The translations under genes and the position numbers were made by a program. Shown piece by piece: positions 1 through 8,931 of a DNA stretch of 64,000 nucleotides. The notes beneath the pieces were generated by a model, which worked only from the letters and a program-made list of their open reading frames with translations, did no database searches and was not told where the DNA came from. This stretch comes from Oscillospiraceae bacterium (GTDB lineage: Bacteria > Bacillota > Clostridia > Oscillospirales > Acutalibacteraceae), in contig DOQR01000007.1 of the NCBI GenBank assembly GCA_003514385.1, positions 124,001-188,000 of the forward strand. The letters are read 5' to 3'. How positions within the stretch are numbered: position 1 is the first letter of the stretch; the number at the start of each line of letters is the position of its first letter.

Positions 1-917
1 TGATTGAAGTAATCGGCGTTACAAAACGGTTTCAGGACTTCACCGCCATTCAGAATCTTTCGCTGAAAGTCGAAAAGTCGTCAATATACGGGCTTGTCGG
101 CTACAACGGCGCGGGCAAAACAACGCTTCTCAAGACGGTCGCCGGAGTCTACAGAGCCGACGAGGGCGAGGTCAAAATATTCGGCGAGAATGTTTTTGAC
201 AATGCCAAGGTTAAGCAGAGACTCTTCTATGTCCCCGATGACCTCTATTTCGAGCCCAACGCGACAATAGAGAGCATGGGCAAGTTCTACGCGGGCTACT
301 ATCCCCGCTTCAGCTTCGACACCATGCACAAGCTCTCAAAGGTTTTCGGGCTTGACACAAAGAAGAGCATACGCGGCTTTTCAAAGGGCATGCAGAGGCA
401 GGCGGAGATAATCCTCGGAATGTCCACGATGCCCGAGGTCATTCTGCTCGACGAGAGCTTCGACGGACTCGACCCGGCAAAGAGGAATCTTATTAAGAAC
501 CTCCTGCTCGAATACATGGCGGAGGAGGAATGCTCGGTCATAATCTCATCCCACAATCTCCACGACCTCGCCGATATGTGCGACCACATTGCGCTGATAA
601 ACGGCAAGAGCATAGTCATGGACTGCTCGGTTGACGATATCAGCGGCTCGCGCTGCAAGTTCAGGCTGGTCTTTGACCGCGACCTCGAAGAGAGCGACTT
701 CAAGGCGCTCGACATCAAGCACTTCTCGAAGGACGGAAAGATAATCACTCTGAGCGCCAACGGCGACATGGACGAAAACGAGAAGAAGCTTCAGGATATG
801 AAACCGCTGATGATCGAAAAATTCCCGCTCACGCTCGAAGAGATCTTCCTCGAGGAGATGGAGGGCAGCGACTACGACTTCAAGGACATCTTCGGCAAGA
901 CCGAAGAGAAGAAATGA
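1..917 (+). CDS. ABC transporter ATP-binding protein (YtrB-like), 5' edge cut
   Basis: Energises the export-type ABC system formed with the next two genes, on the cytoplasmic face of the membrane. The frame is open from base 3 and the visible protein begins IEVIGVTKRF, so the start codon lies at or just before the window edge. Walker A is GYNGAGKTT near residue 35. A degenerate signature, FSKGMQRQ, lies near 127. Walker B is VILLDESFDGLD near 147, with the usual DEP altered to DES. The switch histidine is in SSHNLHD. The FYAGYYPRF segment resembles YtrB/BcrA-type ATPases. The stop is followed directly by the ribosome-binding site of the first permease gene, so they are co-transcribed. The substrate cannot be read from the sequence. 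Confidence 0.88.
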   Translation, partial: IEVIGVTKRFQDFTAIQNLSLKVEKSSIYGLVGYNGAGKTTLLKTVAGVYRADEGEVKIFGENVFDNAKVKQRLFYVPDDLYFEPNATIESMGKFYAGYYPRFSFDTMHKLSKVFGLDTKKSIRGFSKGMQRQAEIILGMSTMPEVILLDESFDGLDPAKRNLIKNLLLEYMAEEECSVIISSHNLHDLADMCDHIALINGKSIVMDCSVDDISGSRCKFRLVFDRDLEESDFKALDIKHFSKDGKIITLSANGDMDENEKKLQDMKPLMIEKFPLTLEEIFLEEMEGSDYDFKDIFGKTEEKK

Positions 918-927
918 GGTGGAACAG

Positions 928-3429
928 ATGAAGAAAAAATATAAGAACACTTTCTGGTTCTCCGTCGCGCACGCGATGAAAAAGAACTTCATTCTCCCGC
1001 TGCTGACATTTGCAGTGAGCATGTTTTTCTATCTCACCGGCTTCTGCTGGGATGTATTGAGAGAAGCAAAGAACAAGGCCGCTATCACCGGTCAGGACGT
1101 TATGAAGTTAATGCGCGAAGCGTATGAGGTCTTTATCTTCGACTCGGAGCGCGCGGCATATGAACCGCTCATCTCGTTCTACCCCGCTCTGCTCGTTGTG
1201 ATATCGCTGTTAGTCGGCGTTTTGCTGTTCAGATTCGTTACCAATAAAAAGACCGTCAACGTCTATTACAGCCTCGGCATAAAGCGCGCCGATCTCTACA
1301 CAGCGCGTCTGGTTGCAGGCATAATTATGATGCTCGCGGCAACACTCATCCCGCTCGCAGTATCGCTCGGAATCAACCTCCACTATTTCGGCTCGTCCGT
1401 CATGCTCTGGCGAACCTTCCTGTTCTATGCGGTGCACAACGTGATATGTGTGCTCGCCGGTCTTACAATATCGGCGGCGGTCTCGAGCTGCGTGGGTACG
1501 GTTGTTGAATCGCTTGGCTTCTCAGCCGTTCTCGCGGCGTTCCCAAGCGTTGTGACAATGTGTGTGAACTACGGCGTTCCCGCAATTCTCAACGGCGCAC
1601 CCGCCATAACTTACTATGGCATATATCCTGCTGCGTCAAGCTACGGGGAGCTGCACTTCGACATAACAGACTCCACCATGTTCGGGCGCATCATCAGTCA
1701 CATAAATCTGCTCATGCTCAACAGAAGCTCTTTTATTAACTCATCTTCCGTTGAAGCTATGACAAAAGAGGCGGCAAAGAAATGGGCTGCCCCCTCGCTG
1801 ACCCCCTATATTCTCTGGGCAGTTCTCATCGCCGCATTCTTCGTGTTCGGTCTGTTCATGTTCAAGCGCAGAAAAGCCGAGATATGCGGATTCCCCGGAA
1901 GAAGCACCGTTCTCAACTTCGTACTCTGCATGATTGCCTCTTTCGGAGTGGCCTCGCTGGTGCTGTACTTCGTGACTTCCGAAATACCGCAGATAACAAC
2001 CTGGATGATTATAGTCGGGCTGATGATAATCAGCGTCATAATCTTCCTGATATTCGACATTATTCTCCACCTGAGCTTTAAAGCCATAAAAAAGGACTGG
2101 AAGATAGGTCTCGTCCACGCCGGGCTCATGGCGGCGTTCCTGCTCTCGCTCTACACCGGATTCTTCGGCTACAGCAGCCGCGTGCCGGATATTCAGGATA
2201 TTGACAGTGTATCCATCTCCGCGCCCAACGCACTGATGGGCAGCTACAAGCTCGGGCGTGAGCTTGGCAACAGCTACAGTACGGACAGATATTATTCCGA
2301 TGTATACTCAGATTACTACTATGTCAGCAACCACCGCTCGGTTTCCCTCATCGAAAACTTCAAAGACAAAGATGATATAAACACCGTGCGTGAAATACAC
2401 AAGGCCATGATAAAAGCCGGAAATATCCACAGAGTCAACACAAACTCCGACAACTATTCAAAGAGAATAACCTGCCAGAGCGTTGTTATAAGATACAAGC
2501 TCAAGAACGGACGCGAGCTTGTCAGAGTCTATGAATATGTTCCGCTGACAAACTATCCGACACTCTATACTCTCGAAGACACCAAGAACTGGAACAACAA
2601 GATAAAAGACGAACTGCTCAACATCGACTCGGAAAACATCATCCCGATAGTTTTCTCTGCTCAGATGGACAACCAGATAGCTGTTGACGAAGAGCTGACG
2701 GCAGGTCTTGCGCGCGCGATATACAACGATATAACCACGCTTAGCTCCGACAAGTTCCTGACAAGCAACGCCAAATACCTCGGCTCGGTTGCATTCTGTG
2801 TCAAGAGTCAGGGAGAAGATTACTCGATGTATGAGTCATCCGAATATGTCAATGCAACTTCAGTGACAGACGAAACCGTTGAAGAAGAAGTTATACCGCG
2901 CCAGGAAATTGTTGACGCACTTTCGTCCCATGATCCGGCAAGCAGACATCTCGCGCTCAGCTGTGGTTTTTCGGTAGTTCCGATAACCGAAGAAATGACA
3001 AACACGATAAGCTTCCTCAAAGCTCACGGACTCTATGAAAAGCTCAGCGACGAGTCGCCGATAGTCAGCGCAAGAATAGCAGACATGGGCAAAGCCACAT
3101 CCTCAGACGATATGAGATACGGTTTCGCCTATTCCAGCCCGATTTTCAACTCGTTCTGGGACGACGGAAAGTCAAAGCCATATTCAAAGAAGGACTCTAA
3201 CGGCTATGAATATGAAGTTAGCAGCTACACCAGCGGCGACTTCATGCCGAAGGATTCAATGACCGTCACCGACAAGGCGACGCTCGAAAAGCTCGCCGCC
3301 AACGCCTACGGCTACCGCTTCGACCTCACGGGCGGATACCTTGTCGAATTCAAGCGCGCGAACGGTTGCCTTACGATAATGTATGTTCCGAAAGGACGCA
3401 TCGAGCTGAATCTCGGCACGGGCAAATAA
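928..3429 (+). CDS. Large ABC transporter permease, copy 1
   Basis: Membrane subunit of the ABC system begun upstream; about 833 residues. The N-terminal ~420 residues hold many hydrophobic spans (first near residue 20, then a cluster to about 410), followed by a ~400-residue polar domain rich in Tyr/Ser/Asp, presumably outside the cell. A GTG at 919 is in frame, but AGGTGG sits five bases before the ATG at 928, which I prefer. It is a clear paralogue of the next gene: both share KNPF/KNTF-type starts, FGSSVMLWRT, LYTGFFGYSSRVPD, NWNNKIK and a C-terminal GYRFDLTGGY block. The family resembles YtrC/YtrD-like permeases with an unassigned C-terminal domain. Antimicrobial-peptide export or sensing is possible but not shown. 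Confidence 0.75.
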   Translation: MKKKYKNTFWFSVAHAMKKNFILPLLTFAVSMFFYLTGFCWDVLREAKNKAAITGQDVMKLMREAYEVFIFDSERAAYEPLISFYPALLVVISLLVGVLLFRFVTNKKTVNVYYSLGIKRADLYTARLVAGIIMMLAATLIPLAVSLGINLHYFGSSVMLWRTFLFYAVHNVICVLAGLTISAAVSSCVGTVVESLGFSAVLAAFPSVVTMCVNYGVPAILNGAPAITYYGIYPAASSYGELHFDITDSTMFGRIISHINLLMLNRSSFINSSSVEAMTKEAAKKWAAPSLTPYILWAVLIAAFFVFGLFMFKRRKAEICGFPGRSTVLNFVLCMIASFGVASLVLYFVTSEIPQITTWMIIVGLMIISVIIFLIFDIILHLSFKAIKKDWKIGLVHAGLMAAFLLSLYTGFFGYSSRVPDIQDIDSVSISAPNALMGSYKLGRELGNSYSTDRYYSDVYSDYYYVSNHRSVSLIENFKDKDDINTVREIHKAMIKAGNIHRVNTNSDNYSKRITCQSVVIRYKLKNGRELVRVYEYVPLTNYPTLYTLEDTKNWNNKIKDELLNIDSENIIPIVFSAQMDNQIAVDEELTAGLARAIYNDITTLSSDKFLTSNAKYLGSVAFCVKSQGEDYSMYESSEYVNATSVTDETVEEEVIPRQEIVDALSSHDPASRHLALSCGFSVVPITEEMTNTISFLKAHGLYEKLSDESPIVSARIADMGKATSSDDMRYGFAYSSPIFNSFWDDGKSKPYSKKDSNGYEYEVSSYTSGDFMPKDSMTVTDKATLEKLAANAYGYRFDLTGGYLVEFKRANGCLTIMYVPKGRIELNLGTGK

Positions 3430-3437
3430 AATCAAAT

Positions 3438-3469
3438 CGGCGGCTGTATTTAAAAAGGTACAGCCGCCG
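3438..3469 (+). terminator. Hairpin between the two permease genes
   Basis: An 11-bp perfect inverted repeat, CGGCGGCTGTA with TACAGCCGCCG, encloses a 10-base loop. No T-run follows, so it may trim or stabilise the polycistronic message rather than terminate it. Confidence 0.4.
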
Positions 3470-3495
3470 GAGAAAAATATCGGGAGGGAGAAAGG

Positions 3496-6021
3496 GTGAA
3501 CAGAACAAAAGACGGCTTTAAAAATCCGTTTGGCTTCACGGTCGCACACGCGATAAGAAAGAATTTTGCTTTTCCGCTCGCGGTCTTTGTAATGAGCTTG
3601 GTGCTCTACCTCAGAAGCTTTTTCGGCAGCGACAAGATAAGACAGCTTACGGCGCTGAAGAGCGGCGGCTCGGCAACGTTGGAGCTTCTGCGCGAATCCG
3701 GAAAATTTTTAATAATCGGCGGATCTGGCAACTATATGCTGACGGATATTCTCTATTTTTACACGGCGGCAGTCGTTGTTCTCTCCGCCGCGCTGGGCAT
3801 AATGCTTTTCAGATTCGTCTCAAGCAGGGCGAAGAACAACATATATTTCAGTCTCGGCATCAGCCGCGCGGGTCTGTTTTCGGCGCACTGGCTGGCGGGA
3901 GCGGTCATGCTCGAAGCGGCCGTGCTTCTCCCGCTCGCCTTTTCGGCAATGCTGAACCTTATCTACTTCGGCTCGTCCGTCATGCTCTGGCGCACGCTGC
4001 TGTTTTACGCCGTTCACATGACCGTGACGGCGCTTGCGGGATTCTCTGTGGCGGCGGCGGTTTCGGTCTGTGTAGGGACAATAAGCGAATCCATCATATT
4101 CTCGCTCGTATTTCTCGCGTTTCCGAGCGCTGCTGTATATTTTCTCAACAACGCGGTACCGCATCTGCTCTTCGGCGCGCCTCACAATTCAAACTACGCA
4201 CTCTATCCGTCGGCGAGTCACAACCAGGATATCAGCATGGCTCTCTCCCCTTTCGGGCGCGTGCTGTCGCGTCTAAATCTGCTCTCGCTCAACAACGACG
4301 TATTCATCCGCTCGGGCTCGTTGGTCTCGGCCGACGGATTCTCTAAAATCACCGCAAACGAGCTGAAAAGCTGGAGCGCGCCGTCTCTTGAACCCTATAT
4401 ACTCTGGGCGATACTGACCGCCCTGCTGTTCGTTTTCGGGCTTTTGATGCTAAAGCGCAGGAAGGTGGAGATATGCGGCTTCAGCGGCAGGAGCAAGGCT
4501 TTAAACTTTTTGCTGACCGCCATGCTCTCTGTTTCCGCAGGCTCGACTATCGTCGCCGTTAATTTTTATTTTTCGCAAATCACCGACAAGCAATATCTTA
4601 TAACGGGCATAACAACCGTGCTTTTGAGCGCTGTTATATTCGTGGTTTTCGATATTATGCTCAATCTCAGCTTTAAGGCACTCAAAAAGGATTGGAAATA
4701 CGGGCTTGTCCATGTGGCTCTCGCGGTCGCCGTTATGCTCTCGCTCTACACCGGGTTCTTCGGTTACAGCAGCCGCGTGCCTGATACCGACAGCATCGAG
4801 AGCGCATCGGTATCCGCTCCGGACATACTTCTCGGAAGCTACCGCACAAGAGCAGACGAGCTCAAATTCAACGCAAACTCCGGCTACTATCTCGCCTTCG
4901 ACGAGGACGGAAATCCGGTTGGCATAAACAGCGGCTGCTACTATCGCAGCAACGCCGACGAAAGGCGCATAATTATCGACGGATTCAAAAGCGAAAGCGA
5001 CATTAACGCCGTGCGCGAGCTGCACAAAAGGCTCATCGCCTCGGGCAGAAAAGTTGTTTCAAGCAGCGAGGATTATTCCGAAAGAGCCGTGCGCAGCACT
5101 GTTATTATAAAATACAAGATCAAGAACGGACGCGAGATAATAAGAGAATATCAGACAGTCGGGCTCGGCGACTATCTCTCGCTCTATTCAATAGAGAACA
5201 CCGAGAACTGGAACAACAAAATCAAAAACGAGCTGCTGAACATAAACAGCGAAAAAGTATTCCCCGTTCTGTTTTCAAAGCAGATGGACGAAAAGACGGT
5301 CGTTGACCAAAAATTTACACGCGGACTCGCCCGCGCGATATATAACGACATAACCGCTCTGGGCGCGGACAGAATACTCTGCTCCGACTCAAAGTGGCTC
5401 GGCGCTATGGCCCTCTATCACGACATAGCGTCGGATGGAGTCGAAGCCGTGACGGCGACTCAAGCTCAGGCGGAAGTCCCCGATATTGATGATATTGACA
5501 CGCCGGCAGACGATGTTCGCAACGCTTGGAAAGCCGGCAACTACGGCGAGATGATGACCAACGGCTCGGAATACGGAGATTTCGGCAAGTTCAAGTCCGT
5601 TATTCCGATAACCGAGGAAATGACGAACACCGTCGAATATCTAAAAGCCCACGGGCTCTATGACCTGCTCGTTGACGAATCGCCTATAGTCGCCGTCAGA
5701 GTGGCGGACATAGGCAAGCTCACCGTCGACGCGCTTGAATACACCACGCCGATATTCAACGCTTTCTGGGACAACGGCAAATCAAAGCCGGAAACCGACC
5801 GCGAGACCGGAGAACAGATAAGCACATACACGAGCGGCGACTACATGCCGAAAAATTCAAGGGAATTCACCGACGGCGCAACGATAAACGCACTCGCCGA
5901 AAACGCCTACGGCTACAGATTCGACCTCACGGGCGGATATGTTGCCGAGTTCAGACGTGCCAACGGATGCAGAACGATAATGTATGTCCCGAAAGGGCGC
6001 GTCGAGCCGAATCTCGGTTAA
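3496..6021 (+). CDS. Large ABC transporter permease, copy 2
   Basis: Second membrane subunit of the same ABC system, 841 residues, starting at GTG 3496 behind the strong ribosome-binding site GGGAGGGAG. It shares architecture and many blocks with copy 1: a hydrophobic N-terminal half, then a long polar C-terminal half ending in GYRFDLTGGYVAEF and MYVPKGRVEPNLG. One ATPase with two similar but distinct permeases suggests a heterodimeric transporter that arose by tandem duplication. The main difference is in the ~460-640 region, where the two are only loosely alignable. No substrate is evident. A strong terminator follows, so this is the last gene of the operon. Confidence 0.75.
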   Translation: MNRTKDGFKNPFGFTVAHAIRKNFAFPLAVFVMSLVLYLRSFFGSDKIRQLTALKSGGSATLELLRESGKFLIIGGSGNYMLTDILYFYTAAVVVLSAALGIMLFRFVSSRAKNNIYFSLGISRAGLFSAHWLAGAVMLEAAVLLPLAFSAMLNLIYFGSSVMLWRTLLFYAVHMTVTALAGFSVAAAVSVCVGTISESIIFSLVFLAFPSAAVYFLNNAVPHLLFGAPHNSNYALYPSASHNQDISMALSPFGRVLSRLNLLSLNNDVFIRSGSLVSADGFSKITANELKSWSAPSLEPYILWAILTALLFVFGLLMLKRRKVEICGFSGRSKALNFLLTAMLSVSAGSTIVAVNFYFSQITDKQYLITGITTVLLSAVIFVVFDIMLNLSFKALKKDWKYGLVHVALAVAVMLSLYTGFFGYSSRVPDTDSIESASVSAPDILLGSYRTRADELKFNANSGYYLAFDEDGNPVGINSGCYYRSNADERRIIIDGFKSESDINAVRELHKRLIASGRKVVSSSEDYSERAVRSTVIIKYKIKNGREIIREYQTVGLGDYLSLYSIENTENWNNKIKNELLNINSEKVFPVLFSKQMDEKTVVDQKFTRGLARAIYNDITALGADRILCSDSKWLGAMALYHDIASDGVEAVTATQAQAEVPDIDDIDTPADDVRNAWKAGNYGEMMTNGSEYGDFGKFKSVIPITEEMTNTVEYLKAHGLYDLLVDESPIVAVRVADIGKLTVDALEYTTPIFNAFWDNGKSKPETDRETGEQISTYTSGDYMPKNSREFTDGATINALAENAYGYRFDLTGGYVAEFRRANGCRTIMYVPKGRVEPNLG

Positions 6022-6051
6022 ATATAAAAACTCCCTTAAACACATATAGCT

Positions 6052-6093
6052 CCGGGCTTCACGGAAAATCTGTGAAGCCCGGGGCCGTTTTTA
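6052..6093 (+). terminator. Terminator of the ABC operon
   Basis: Stem CCGGGCTTCAC/GTGAAGCCCGG (11 bp, 9-base loop) followed by GGCCGTTTTTAT. Confidence 0.85.
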
Positions 6094-6104
6094 TATTTAC
6101 ACAT

Positions 6105-6132
6105 GAAAAAATGCGACCCCGAAGGATCGCAT
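6105..6132 (-). terminator. secG terminator with UUCG loop
   Basis: On the minus strand a nine-pair stem (one G-U pair), ATGCGATCC/GGGTCGCAT, is capped by a TTCG tetraloop and followed by six T. Confidence 0.85.
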
Positions 6133-6164
6133 AAGTTCAGCTTTCAGATATTACTTGTCCTGTA

Positions 6165-6413
6165 TTAAAGGAAGAGAAGAAGCAGGGTTGCAACGAGTGC
6201 GAGAACGAAGAAAGAGATAGCGATGATCTTCGTGATAAGCACAAGCTTCGACTCCATAGTCCTGCTCTTGTTCTTGCCGAAGAAAGTCTCTGCGCCGCCT
6301 GCGATAGCGCCGGAAAGGCCGGCGGACTTACCCTCCTGAAGAAGGACAAGAACAATAATAGCGACCGAAAGAAGAATGAGGACTATGCCCAATATAATCT
6401 CATGTACTGCCAT
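6165..6413 (-). CDS. secG: Preprotein translocase subunit SecG
   Basis: Small accessory subunit of the SecYEG translocon that assists protein export in the cytoplasmic membrane. The 82-residue product starts MAVHEIILGIVLILL at the ATG ending at 6413, with GGAGGT just upstream; an in-frame upstream extension has no ribosome-binding site. Two hydrophobic spans (about 4-24 and 55-80) flank the conserved loop LLQEGKSAGLSGAI and the GGAETFFGK block, the hallmark of SecG. It is monocistronic, with its own promoter and a UUCG-capped terminator. Confidence 0.93.
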   Translation of the reverse strand: MAVHEIILGIVLILLSVAIIVLVLLQEGKSAGLSGAIAGGAETFFGKNKSRTMESKLVLITKIIAISFFVLALVATLLLLFL

Positions 6414-6445
6414 GAAGTTAACCTCCAAACACAAATTGCTAAGAT

Positions 6446-6474
6446 ATTTTAGCATATACTTTGACACATTTCAA
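6446..6474 (-). promoter_or_regulatory. secG promoter
   Basis: Minus-strand TTGAAA, 17 bases, TAAAAT; about 35 bases upstream of the secG start. Confidence 0.75.
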
Positions 6475-6492
6475 TAGTTTTTATAAAAACTT

Positions 6493-6647
6493 TTGCCGAA
6501 CGGAGAAATTTTCCTTCCGAAAGATGTATTATCAGCACGCGGCTGAGCAAACTACTCTCAGCGGCAAGAGTCCGAAGTCAATGCGTTTGCAGGGCTTTTC
6601 CCGCCGACCGTTTTGCGGGGAAGCCTTGCAAACGGTCTTTTTTATAT
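6493..6647 (+). ncRNA. Candidate small RNA, unknown family
   Basis: No gene fits this interval on the plus strand, yet it is bracketed by a promoter-like TTGACA (6461-6466) with TATAAA (6482-6487) and by a very strong hairpin. The hairpin pairs CGTTTGCA..GGCTT..CCCGC with its complement (about 6583-6636) and is followed by TCTTTTTTA. Smaller hairpins (CGGA..TCCG near 6500; GCTGAG..CTCAGC near 6542-6562) lie in between. The predicted transcript is about 150 nt. I could not match it to 6S, SRP, RNase P or tmRNA. The -35/-10 spacing (15) is short, so the promoter is the weakest part of the case. Confidence 0.4.
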
Positions 6648-8900
6648 TCCGAGCTCAAGCTGCTCGCCCTTGTCCTCCGCGCTCAGCAGCGCTCCGGCGG
6701 CGGGCAGGTTCTTTGTCTTATATCTGTACGCCTTGGCGAACTCCCCTTCTTTATACGCGCGGACGGTCATAACTTTCTGACCCTTCTTGAGGCTCATAAC
6801 GCCGACTCCCTGAGTGTCCTTGGTAGTCTTGGGCGAGATTGCACCGGTGTTTATCAAAAGGTGTCTGCCCGCAGAAGAGATTATAACAAGCTCGACATCG
6901 CTTTCGATATGGAGCATCGCCGCGACAGGCGATTTGTCTGAATAAGCCTTTATGAGCTTCTTGCGGTTCGTCTTCGTCTGATAGGCGGAAAGCTCGACCT
7001 TCGCCGCCTTTCCGTTTTCAAAGAAGAAGAGCATATGACCCGAATAATCCGAGGTCACGACCATATAGACCGCCGTCTCGCCCTCGTCCATGCCGAGCGT
7101 GCTCGCCACATAATCGCCGAGTGCGCTCGCCTTTGTCTCCTTGAAGTCGTTGACGCGAGCCTTGTAGACCTGGCAGCGGTTCGTGAAGAAGAGAAGCTCT
7201 TTCGCGTTATCCGTGACCACGGTCTGAGCGAGCTCATCGCCCTCCTTGAACTTCTGCTCGCTGCTCATGCGCAGGGACTGCGGGGTTATCTTCTTGAAAT
7301 AGCCCTGCTTCGAGAAGAAGAGCGTCACGGGATAATCGGGTATCTGCTCCTCCTCTTCCTCCTCTGCGATATCGGAGGCGTAGATAATTTCCGTCTTTCT
7401 CGGCTTGCCGTATTTCTTGATAACTTCCTCAAGCTCGCTGATAATTATCGCGCCGACTCTGCCGCGCTTTGCAAGGATATCCTCAAGATCGGCAATGAGT
7501 TTTTCAAGATCTTCGATATCCTGCGTGCGCTTTAAGATATATTCGCGGTTTAAATGACGAAGCTTTATCTCCGCGACATACTCCGCCTGGATGCGGTCGA
7601 TTCCGAAGCCTATCATGAGGTTCGGGACGACCTCCGCCTCCTCTTCGGTATTTCTGACGATTTTTATCGCCTTGTCAATATCGAGGAGGATTTTTTCAAG
7701 TCCGCGCAGCAGATGCAGCTTGTCCTTCGCCTTTTTGAGGTCGAAATAGGTTCTGCGTCTGACGCACTCCATGCGGAACGCAATCCACTCGTTGAGCAGC
7801 TCTTTGACGCCCATGACGCGGGGCGAACCGGCAATCAGGACATTGAAGTTGCAGGCGAACGAATCCGAGAGCGGAGTGAGCCTGTAGAGCTTCTGCATGA
7901 GCTTGTCGGGGTCTGTTCCCCTCTTTAAGTCTATGGTTATTTTAAGACCGCTCTTGTCCGTCTCGTCACGGATATCGCTTATTTCTCTTATCGCGCCCGC
8001 CTTGACCCTGTCGATAACCTTTTCTATTATAGACTCGCTCGTTGCGGTCGAGGTCATCGGGATCTCCGTTATATCAATGCAGTTGTTCGACTTGTCATAA
8101 GTATATTTGGCGTAGAGCTTGAACGAGCCGCGGCCTGTGCGGTAAATCTCCTCGATCTTCGTGCGGTCATAGAGTATCTTCGCGCCGCCCGCAAAGTCGG
8201 GTGCTTTGAGGGTATCCGCCACGCAGTGATCGGGGTTTCTTATGAGCTCTATAGTCGTGCGGCAGACCTCTTCGAGGTTAAAGGAGCATATGGAGCTCGC
8301 CATGCCGACGGCTATACCGGTGTTATTATTGACGAGCACGCTCGGGAAAGTGACCGGCAGAAGCGTCGGCTCTTTCATGGTGTTGTCGTAGTTATCGACA
8401 AAATCGACCGTATCCTTGTCAATATCCCTGAAGAGCTCCGCGCTTATCGGGTCGAGCTTCGCCTCGGTATATCTCGAAGCCGCCCACATCATATCGCGCG
8501 AATACGCCTTACCGAAGTTACCCTTTGAATCGACGTACGGGTGCAGCAGCGCTTCATAGCCGCGTGAGAGCCTAACCATAGTCTCGTATATGGCGGCGTC
8601 GCCGTGGGGGTTCAGCTGCATGGTGCGTCCGACGATATTAGCCGACTTTGAGCGCGCACCGGTGAGCAGACCCATTTTGTACATGGTATAGAGTATCTTT
8701 CTGTGCGAGGGCTTGAAGCCGTCTATCTCCGGGATAGCACGCGACATGATGACGCTCATCGCATAAGGGAAATAGTTCGTTTCAATGGTATCGGTTATCG
8801 GCTGTTCGACAACTTCACCCGCGCCGATGATATGAACTCCGCTCTTGAGCGGATCGATTTCATTTTTCGGGGGTTCTTTTTTGCCTCTTTTTCCCGCCAT
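6642..8900 (-). CDS. Type IIA topoisomerase A subunit, topoisomerase IV-like (ParC)
   Basis: DNA-cleaving subunit of a type IIA topoisomerase, partner of the gene just upstream; 752 residues. The active-site Tyr is 144 in ASRYTE. The winged-helix segment reads GRTMQLNPHGDAAIYE, with Ala102 where quinolone-sensitive enzymes have Ser (E. coli GyrA Ser83). The opening motif is IPEIDGFKPSHRKIL rather than the usual RALPDVRDGLKPVHRR-type, so this is a divergent branch. No GyrA box (QRRGGKG-type) is visible in the C-terminal domain, which favours decatenase/ParC-like function over gyrase. The start follows AAAGGAT. The gene lies 31 bp after the B-subunit gene, in one operon. Confidence 0.87.
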   Translation of the reverse strand: MAGKRGKKEPPKNEIDPLKSGVHIIGAGEVVEQPITDTIETNYFPYAMSVIMSRAIPEIDGFKPSHRKILYTMYKMGLLTGARSKSANIVGRTMQLNPHGDAAIYETMVRLSRGYEALLHPYVDSKGNFGKAYSRDMMWAASRYTEAKLDPISAELFRDIDKDTVDFVDNYDNTMKEPTLLPVTFPSVLVNNNTGIAVGMASSICSFNLEEVCRTTIELIRNPDHCVADTLKAPDFAGGAKILYDRTKIEEIYRTGRGSFKLYAKYTYDKSNNCIDITEIPMTSTATSESIIEKVIDRVKAGAIREISDIRDETDKSGLKITIDLKRGTDPDKLMQKLYRLTPLSDSFACNFNVLIAGSPRVMGVKELLNEWIAFRMECVRRRTYFDLKKAKDKLHLLRGLEKILLDIDKAIKIVRNTEEEAEVVPNLMIGFGIDRIQAEYVAEIKLRHLNREYILKRTQDIEDLEKLIADLEDILAKRGRVGAIIISELEEVIKKYGKPRKTEIIYASDIAEEEEEEQIPDYPVTLFFSKQGYFKKITPQSLRMSSEQKFKEGDELAQTVVTDNAKELLFFTNRCQVYKARVNDFKETKASALGDYVASTLGMDEGETAVYMVVTSDYSGHMLFFFENGKAAKVELSAYQTKTNRKKLIKAYSDKSPVAAMLHIESDVELVIISSAGRHLLINTGAISPKTTKDTQGVGVMSLKKGQKVMTVRAYKEGEFAKAYRYKTKNLPAAGALLSAEDKGEQLELGI

Positions 8901-8931
8901 TTATATCAAAATCCTTTCAATAGTTAAGCTG

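Noticed and set aside
3438..3469. True terminator between the two permease genes
   Set aside because: There is no T-run and the second gene has no visible promoter of its own, so I listed it only as a weak hairpin.
6461..6772. 103-codon plus-strand frame over the topoisomerase 3' end
   Set aside because: It begins inside promoter sequence, crosses the terminator-like hairpin, has no ribosome-binding site and no recognisable protein.
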